From positions 1-10,059 of the forward strand of contig CAYSPM010000104.1 of NCBI GenBank assembly GCA_964432925.1: a stretch of DNA of 10,059 nt, in the 5' to 3' direction. The notes under the pieces are model-generated. The model saw nothing but the letters and a program-made list of their open reading frames with translations, was not told the origin of the DNA and did no database searches. The DNA is from CAYNTC01 sp964432925. Lineage in GTDB: Bacteria; Planctomycetota; Phycisphaerae; Sedimentisphaerales; Anaerobacaceae. This document shows positions 6,638 through 10,059 of the stretch, in pieces; the stretch's first letter is position 1, and each line of letters opens with the position of its first letter. The translations under genes were made by a program, and so were the position numbers.

Positions 6638-7330
6638 TTAGCTATCGAGCATTGCTTTGAGCTGGGCCATTGGAAACTTGCTGCCTGGACAGTCCGTAGC
6701 TCGTGCACCAGGAGTTGTGTTGTGACCATAAATGCGATTCTTCGGGATTGAATACCGCCTTTGTAAGAAACGAACCAGCTTTGATAAGGACTTCATCTGC
6801 TCGCCGCTGGGAAATGAACGATTGAAATTACCCACTAAACAAATTCCCACGGCGCGCTCGTTAGCCCAGTTATTCGGTGTACCACCACAATGGGCACCAG
6901 TTCTTTGTTCTCTCCAGCGGAATGTAACCTCGACCTCTCCGTCAAGGCTATCACTGCCATTACCAATGACGAAATCATAGCCGACTCCTTCCCAATGGTT
7001 GCCCTCACGGTGCCACTTGTCAAAAATAGCGGCGTTGCCATTGCTTGTGCCCGAATGGTGTATCACTATGGCAGTCCACCTCTTTTCCAGTCTTTTAGGC
7101 GGGAACCACTCATACGGCACGTCCTTGTTAACAATAGCGGGCATCCTCGTTGGTTCTGGGAGCTTATTGAGTGTTGGCAGCAGCTCTACGGTAGCAGGAG
7201 AGCCTATGATTTCGGGGGCTGGTTCGTCTTGATAGAGACAGCCAGTCACGAAAAATAAACACACGGAAACAATGAGACTTCTGCTAATCAACACACGGCA
7301 TCGAGTTTTTTGCATTACTGGGATTGGCAT
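6638..7330 (-). CDS. Lipoprotein N-acetylmuramoyl-L-alanine amidase (Amidase_2/PGRP fold)
   Basis: A 230-aa peptidoglycan amidase that would cleave the bond between N-acetylmuramic acid and L-alanine of the stem peptide. The N-terminus has a basic patch, a hydrophobic helix (14-28) and the lipobox VTGC with Cys31 as lipid acceptor, so the enzyme is exported and membrane-anchored. A Pro/Glu-rich linker (34-80) leads to the catalytic domain: AIVIHHSGT (87-95), GVGYDFVIGNG (115-125), HCGG (147-150), ERAVGICLVGNF (158-169), YGHN (201-204) and TDCPG (212-216). Zinc ligands are expected to be His91, His203 and Cys214, with Tyr118 as the catalytic-site tyrosine, as in T7 lysozyme/AmpD-type enzymes. 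All key residues are present, so it should be active. Neither the ATG at 7330 nor the ATG at 7315 has a Shine-Dalgarno; a stop upstream in frame limits the start to these two. In planctomycetes such enzymes fit the view that they keep peptidoglycan. Confidence 0.9.
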   Translation of the reverse strand: MPIPVMQKTRCRVLISRSLIVSVCLFFVTGCLYQDEPAPEIIGSPATVELLPTLNKLPEPTRMPAIVNKDVPYEWFPPKRLEKRWTAIVIHHSGTSNGNAAIFDKWHREGNHWEGVGYDFVIGNGSDSLDGEVEVTFRWREQRTGAHCGGTPNNWANERAVGICLVGNFNRSFPSGEQMKSLSKLVRFLQRRYSIPKNRIYGHNTTPGARATDCPGSKFPMAQLKAMLDS

Positions 7331-7491
7331 AGTGCTTTGTGACTACATAAAATAACGGATATCATGTCCGAGTCCACAGAAGGCTGATAGAAAACGCGAC
7401 CTGTGAATGATAAGCAAACTCTGATTTGTTGTCCAGAAACCTTAGATAAATCTGCCATGAGTGTAACCGAATAAACTTGGCATGGCGATTC

Positions 7492-7506
7492 ATTATAATA
7501 CCATTC
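7492..7506 (-). promoter_or_regulatory. Possible extended -10 promoter upstream of the amidase gene
   Basis: On the minus strand the stretch TGGTATTATAATG contains a perfect TATAAT and, offset by three bases, an extended -10 form TGGTATTAT. No TTGACA-like -35 is seen at the right distance. It lies about 165 nt upstream of the amidase start and just downstream of the RsbW-like gene, so it could drive the amidase separately. Confidence 0.3.
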
Positions 7507-7534
7507 ATAGAGCATCAGGTTACTATATCTGGGT

Positions 7535-7978
7535 CTATTGCTGGGTTCCTTCTATAGGCGGCCTTTCTTTGTATCGAACCATATACACGCAATTTCCACG
7601 CTCATTAAATTTCACAACATCCATATACGAGTTTATAAGAAATAAGCCTCGGCCTTCTGGCTTATACAGATTTTTGCCCATTCTCGGGTCAGGGACAGCA
7701 TCTGGATCGAATCCTTGTCCCTGGTCCGTCAAAGCAATTTCAACTTTGTCAGCTCCTATCGAACAGTCGATTTTGACTTCTTTGTTGGGATCCATTCGAT
7801 TGCCGTGATTTATGGCATTGAGGAAGGCTTCTTCCAGAGCCAGATGGACAGCAAAAATATCATCCTGACGATAGCTATTAACTTGGAGTTTTGACAAGAT
7901 CTGATTACACACATCGGCAAGAGCAGATGGCACGCCCTTGACGACAATCGAGCAACAGTTTGGCGTTTCCAAAGTCAT
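7535..7978 (-). CDS. RsbW/SpoIIAB-type anti-sigma factor serine kinase (HATPase_c_2)
   Basis: A 147-aa GHKL-fold ATP-binding protein. The Bergerat motifs are clear: N box HLALEEAFLNAINHGN (45-60), G1 box DQGQGFD (85-91) and G2 box EGRGLFLI (108-115). Such proteins bind a sigma factor or other target and phosphorylate a STAS-domain antagonist on serine. The gene follows the STAS gene by 113 bp on the same strand, which strongly suggests the two are kinase and antagonist. I chose the ATG at 7978; a TTG at 8005 would add nine residues, but neither has a well-spaced Shine-Dalgarno. Between the two genes is a small palindrome, CGCCAGTTGGCG (8035-8046). No sigma factor or PP2C phosphatase is in the window, so the target is unknown. 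Related single-domain kinases also act with response regulators carrying SpoIIE-type phosphatases. Confidence 0.9.
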   Translation of the reverse strand: MTLETPNCCSIVVKGVPSALADVCNQILSKLQVNSYRQDDIFAVHLALEEAFLNAINHGNRMDPNKEVKIDCSIGADKVEIALTDQGQGFDPDAVPDPRMGKNLYKPEGRGLFLINSYMDVVKFNERGNCVYMVRYKERPPIEGTQQ

Positions 7979-8091
7979 AGGCTCAGAGACTAAATTGCGG
8001 AACAAATCCCTGCCGGCATAGACACATCCCCTCGCGCCAGTTGGCGATTAAAGCCCACCATGCTAGCCAACAAATATCATAAATATCCTAT

Positions 8092-8460
8092 CTAATCAGC
8101 CTCAGAGAGACCCTGCGCAGCACTTGCAACGTCTTTATAAATGTCGAAAACCTTGTTTAGTCTTGTTATCTTGAATATCTCGTAAATTTTTGGGTCTATA
8201 CCACAAAGTCTTAACCGACCATTATGCTCATATACCCTTTTGCTAATCCTTATCAAAAGGCCAAGAACAGCAGACGATAAAAACTTGACATTGCTAAAGT
8301 CCAAAATTAGATTTATGCCGTCTGCCTGCTCAACAACAGATATAATGGATTCTTGAAGTGCGTTAATATCTTTATCCTCGAGGATCTTCTGGTCGATAAA
8401 GGTCAATACCGTTGCCTTACCAACATAATCGACACTTATTCGCGGCTTTAATTCAGCCAT
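8092..8460 (-). CDS. STAS-domain anti-sigma factor antagonist (RsbV/SpoIIAA type)
   Basis: A 122-aa single STAS domain: PRISVDYVGKATVLTFIDQ (6-24) forms the first strands, LILDFSNVKFLSSAVLGLLI (51-70) is the strand and helix start carrying the phospho-acceptor, and RLRLCGIDPKIYEIFKITRL (82-101) completes the fold. In RsbV and SpoIIAA the acceptor motif is DS(S/T)GLG. Here it is SSAVLG (62-67), so Ser63 aligns with the phosphorylated serine and Ser62 replaces the conserved aspartate. When unphosphorylated it would bind the adjacent kinase and free the target. The open frame extends upstream to 8640, but the real start is the ATG at 8460: GGAGG lies 5 nt before it and the STAS fold begins a few residues later. 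A good promoter lies 38-66 nt upstream. It is the first gene of the pair with the RsbW-like kinase. Confidence 0.93.
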   Translation of the reverse strand: MAELKPRISVDYVGKATVLTFIDQKILEDKDINALQESIISVVEQADGINLILDFSNVKFLSSAVLGLLIRISKRVYEHNGRLRLCGIDPKIYEIFKITRLNKVFDIYKDVASAAQGLSEAD

Positions 8461-8497
8461 AACAACCTCCAAACAAAAGATTCTAAGTAATTTGATA

Positions 8498-8526
8498 ATA
8501 GTATGTTGGTATGTGCCTGACGTCAA
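8498..8526 (-). promoter_or_regulatory. Sigma70-type promoter for the STAS/RsbW genes
   Basis: On the minus strand, TTGACG (8521-8526; 5 of 6 to consensus) is followed by an exact 17-bp spacer and TACTAT (8498-8503; 4 of 6). Transcription would start near 8490, giving a short leader of about 30 nt that ends in the GGAGG Shine-Dalgarno. The -35 overlaps the perfect palindrome TGACGTCA (8518-8525), which could be bound by a regulator. Confidence 0.6.
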
Positions 8527-8954
8527 GTTTTTTGCCCGGATCAGAGAATTTTTGAGATTGTAGATAGAGAGTAAAATGTTGCATGTACAAAAATATTTTG
8601 CAAAATTTCGAATTTTTGGGTTCTTTCCCCAAGAAAACACTTGCCATTTTTAGGATGTTGTGGATAATATCGAATTTCGGGCGTTTGAGGTATTAGTCAT
8701 TGAGTATTGATCGCTTAGAAATAGAGTATAAGAAATAAGATTGGTTTTACCACTATTTTAGTATGCTTCGATGTTAAAATAATGCTGTGCACGAAAATAT
8801 ACTGCTAAAGGAGTTAAGGCACGGCTCAAAACGCAGTTTTATTCACTGAAGGGGGAATGGCAGGCAGCGAAAGAAACATATAGTAGACACAGAAGAGATA
8901 TGAGTTACACGGTTTCACACTGTCGGCTCACTGCTTCGGAGTAATATTAGTATT

Positions 8955-8985
8955 TGCTCTTACACTGCTGCAAGTGCTTAGAGCA
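8955..8985 (+). promoter_or_regulatory. Bipartite dyad before the Rrf2 gene, possible operator
   Basis: TGCTCT (8955-8960) pairs with AGAGCA (8980-8985), and inside it CACT (8963-8966) pairs with AGTG (8973-8976) around GCTGCA. The dyad lies 48 nt upstream of the Rrf2 ATG. Rrf2 regulators usually repress their own gene from dyad sites near the promoter, so it is a plausible autoregulatory operator, or a hairpin in the leader RNA. No clear -35/-10 pair was found next to it. Confidence 0.35.
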
Positions 8986-9032
8986 TGCAAAGATTTTATC
9001 AGAATTTTCGGATTGTTTTGAAGGAGATTAGA

Positions 9033-9437
9033 ATGAGAATCAGTAGATCCACAGGATATGCATTGCTGGCAGTCGGCTATATCGCCCAACATCAGGGCAA
9101 AGGAGTAATCTTGTCTCAAACCATATCTAAGGAGTATGATATACCCTTAGAATATCTGCTTAAGATACTACAGCAGTTGGTTAGGGCAAACGTTCTGCGC
9201 AGCAAGAGAGGGCCACGAGGCGGTTTCTCGCTGGCCAGAGCCGCGAGCAAGATCACAATGCTGCAGATCATAGAAGCCGTTGACGGGCCAATGATCAGCC
9301 AGTTGAACCTCGCTGAGCAAGCCGGCAGCGACAAATGCGGTGCTCGAGCCGAAAAGGTCTATGACAAAGCAATTGCTCAAGCCAGAAAAGTATTCGAAAA
9401 AGCAAAGCTTTCATCTCTGATAGTAGGCAAAAAATAA
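9033..9437 (+). CDS. Rrf2 family transcriptional regulator, lacking the Fe-S cysteine set
   Basis: A 134-aa winged-helix protein. It begins MRISRSTGYALLAVGYIAQ, the standard Rrf2 opening. ISKEYDIPLEYLLKILQQLVRANVLRSKRGPRGGFSLAR (31-69) contains the recognition helix and the wing with the signature GPRGGF-LAR. ITMLQIIEAVDGP (74-86) is the conserved linker to the dimer helix. In IscR and NsrR three cysteines near 90-105 hold an iron-sulfur cluster; here only Cys102 (in DKCGARAEKV) is present. This member therefore should not bind such a cluster in the usual way, and may resemble CymR-type or thiol-sensing members. The start is the ATG at 9033, with AAGGAGA 6 nt upstream; an in-frame ATG at 8985 would add 16 residues that are not family-like. 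It is followed by the MazG-like gene 80 bp downstream on the same strand. The target genes cannot be told. Confidence 0.92.
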   Translation: MRISRSTGYALLAVGYIAQHQGKGVILSQTISKEYDIPLEYLLKILQQLVRANVLRSKRGPRGGFSLARAASKITMLQIIEAVDGPMISQLNLAEQAGSDKCGARAEKVYDKAIAQARKVFEKAKLSSLIVGKK

Positions 9438-9459
9438 GACGATCAGCAGTGTTTGGAAT

Positions 9460-9492
9460 GCAGACAAACGAAGTCATCGTGTTTGTTTGTGC
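9460..9492 (+). repeat. Imperfect hairpin between the Rrf2 and MazG-like genes
   Basis: The arms GCAGACAAACGA (9460-9471) and TCGTGTTTGTTTGTGC (9477-9492) pair imperfectly, with ACAAAC against GTTTGT as the core. There is no T tract after it, so it is not a standard terminator; it could be a processing or attenuation structure between two co-oriented genes. Confidence 0.25.
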
Positions 9493-9517
9493 AAATGTGC
9501 CTTGACAGCACAACGAA

Positions 9518-9787
9518 ATGCGTATCAGCGAATTTCAACAAATAATAGCTAAGAAATACAAAAAGCGAGACCAAGAACGGGGAGTTCCGGCGACGTTCAT
9601 GTGGTTTATTGAGGAAGTCGGCGAATTAGCTACTGCGCTGGCTTACAAGAACCAAGAAAATAAACAGGAAGAATTCGCTGACGTTTTTGCCTGGCTTTGT
9701 ACATTAGCTAATATAAGCGATGTGGATCTGGAGCAAGCCTGCGCTAAGTACACAGGAAATGGTGTGGATGGTTTCAAACCAAAATAA
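9518..9787 (+). CDS. MazG-like nucleotide pyrophosphohydrolase
   Basis: An 89-aa all-alpha NTP pyrophosphohydrolase of the single-domain MazG-like type, which hydrolyses (d)NTPs to the monophosphate and pyrophosphate and usually acts in nucleotide-pool cleaning. The magnesium-binding signature is complete: EEVGE (32-36) on the second helix and EFAD (52-55) on the third, fitting the EExxE then ExxD pattern. MRISEFQQIIAKKYKKRD (1-18) is the first helix, and WLCTLANISDVDLEQACAKY (59-78) the fourth. The length is at the short end but typical for stand-alone members. The ATG at 9518 has no clear Shine-Dalgarno and no earlier in-frame start exists. The TTGACA just upstream (9502-9507) is too close to the ATG to be a -35. 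It may share a transcript with the Rrf2 gene 80 bp upstream. The preferred substrate cannot be told. Confidence 0.9.
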   Translation: MRISEFQQIIAKKYKKRDQERGVPATFMWFIEEVGELATALAYKNQENKQEEFADVFAWLCTLANISDVDLEQACAKYTGNGVDGFKPK

Positions 9788-9926
9788 CGAATACAAACTC
9801 GTGATCTACAGCTTATAGCTCTGATTGGTCTTCTACTCTTGACATGGCGGACGTCATTTCTGAATTTGCCAAAGACAAGTGATGAGTTTAACTTGGGATC
9901 ATTGAGCAACTTTTTATTCGTTGGCC

Positions 9927-9954
9927 AGATGCCTCGGCAAGCTCGGCATGACAA
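9927..9954 (-). repeat. Dispersed-repeat-like segment with internal symmetry
   Basis: Read on the minus strand this begins TTGTCATGCCGAGC and ends GCCGAGGCATCT. ATGCC and GGCAT form a 5-bp stem, and GCCGAG occurs twice in direct orientation. The form TGTCATGCCGAG... recalls short dispersed repeats in many bacterial genomes, but no second complete copy is in the window. Confidence 0.35.
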
Positions 9955-10033
9955 TCTCTAAAAATACGCAGTTTATTCTGCTATGGCTCTGTTGAAAAGG
10001 TCGGTTGTCATTTCGACCGATTCATCCTTCGCA

Positions 10034-10045
10034 CCCCCTAGGGGG
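10034..10045. repeat. Perfect 12-bp GC palindrome CCCCCTAGGGGG
   Basis: Five C, TA and five G, extended by one more G on the right. It lies 14 nt after the TCGGT/ACCGA inverted repeat and close to the window edge, so it may be the centre of a larger repeat unit that continues beyond 10059. Confidence 0.5.
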
Positions 10046-10059
10046 GAGAATGGAAGCCC

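Larger units (their letters stand above)
8461..9032. other. Gene-poor divergent intergenic region
   Basis: About 570 bp between the divergent STAS and Rrf2 genes. Apart from the STAS promoter and a dyad before the Rrf2 gene, I see no convincing gene or RNA. It is AT-rich, with runs such as AAAATATTTT, a perfect 7-bp inverted repeat TATTTTA/TAAAATA (8754-8760 and 8775-8781, 14-nt spacer), and a small TTGGG/CCCAA hairpin near 8616-8634. An open frame running upstream of the STAS start into this region has no ribosome binding site and an atypical composition, so I do not count it. Confidence 0.5.
9788..10059. other. Right-end intergenic stretch with repeat-like palindromes
   Basis: About 270 bp with no supported gene; the open frame on the minus strand over the first half only shadows the MazG-like gene and its flank. 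The second half is packed with short symmetric motifs: ATGCC/GGCAT around 9929-9949, TCGGT/ACCGA at 10001-10020 and the perfect 12-bp palindrome CCCCCTAGGGGG at 10034-10045. Two segments, CATGCCGAGCTTGCCGAGGC (minus strand) and TTGTCATTTCGACCGA (plus strand, 10005-10020), look like the ends of dispersed intergenic repeats seen in other bacterial genomes; this is from memory. Confidence 0.45.

Noticed and set aside
8461..8640. Upstream extension of the STAS gene to give a 182-aa protein
   Set aside because: The extra 60 residues cover the promoter and the GGAGG Shine-Dalgarno for the ATG at 8460, and the STAS domain starts right after that ATG.
8985..9032. Rrf2 start at 8985 (16 extra residues)
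   Set aside because: The AAGGAGA site and the family-typical MRISRSTGYA both point to 9033; 8985 also lies within the dyad.
9502..9507. Perfect TTGACA as a -35 box before the MazG-like gene
   Set aside because: It is only 10 nt before the ATG; the -10 would fall inside the gene and no TATAAT-like sequence is there.
9643..9954. 103-aa open frame on the minus strand at the right end
   Set aside because: Half of it is antisense to the MazG-like gene and the rest covers the repeat-like spacer; no motif or ribosome binding site.
1..10059. CRISPR array, tRNA, rRNA, IS element or toxin-antitoxin pair
   Set aside because: No regularly spaced repeats, no tRNA-like cloverleaf or rRNA-like sequence, no transposase, and the MazG-like gene is not next to a MazEF-type pair.

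Overview
The window looks like a chromosomal stretch from a planctomycete, probably of the Phycisphaerae or Sedimentisphaerales type. This placement is an inference from recall, not from a search. It rests on several proteins that resemble planctomycete-restricted families (the 162-aa and 156-aa proteins and the GH10-like protein), on the ArnT-like/GT2 cassette, and on the moderate GC content (mid 40s by eye). Ten genes lie on the minus strand and two on the plus strand. Coding density is moderate. I see no IS element, tRNA, rRNA or CRISPR array.

Minus strand, in transcription order (high to low coordinates). (1) An anti-sigma antagonist STAS protein (8092-8460), with a clear sigma70-type promoter and a strong Shine-Dalgarno, is followed by an RsbW-type ATP-binding anti-sigma kinase (7535-7978). 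Together they make a partner-switching pair. (2) A lipoprotein N-acetylmuramoyl-L-alanine amidase (6638-7330). (3) A conserved 156-aa protein of unknown function (5963-6433). (4) A GH10-fold protein (4271-5746) with its own TATAAT promoter; both catalytic glutamates of the glycosidase family appear to be replaced. (5) A membrane-anchored ComEA-like double helix-hairpin-helix protein (3731-4114). (6) A cell-envelope glycosylation cassette: an ArnT-type GT-C glycosyltransferase fused to a LAB_N domain (1511-3640), overlapping by 23 bp a DPM1/ArnC-type GT2 polyprenyl-phosphate glycosyltransferase (811-1533). (7) A conserved 162-aa hypothetical (193-681) followed 3 nt later by a lipoprotein that runs off the left edge (1-189).

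Plus strand: after a gene-poor, AT-rich divergent region (8461-9032) come an Rrf2-type repressor (9033-9437) and a small MazG-like nucleotide pyrophosphohydrolase (9518-9787). The right end (about 9920-10059) has no gene but holds short palindromic, repeat-like segments.

The best-supported joint function is the GT2 plus ArnT/LAB_N cassette. By family knowledge the GT2 enzyme would load a sugar onto undecaprenyl phosphate, the LAB_N (PQ-loop-like) part may help move or bind the lipid carrier, and the GT-C part would transfer the sugar to an envelope acceptor such as lipid A. The STAS/RsbW pair would regulate an unidentified sigma factor or other output not in this window. No dramatic new multi-gene defence or mobile system is evident. 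The most unusual items are the GT-C/LAB_N fusion and the GH10-like protein without catalytic glutamates.
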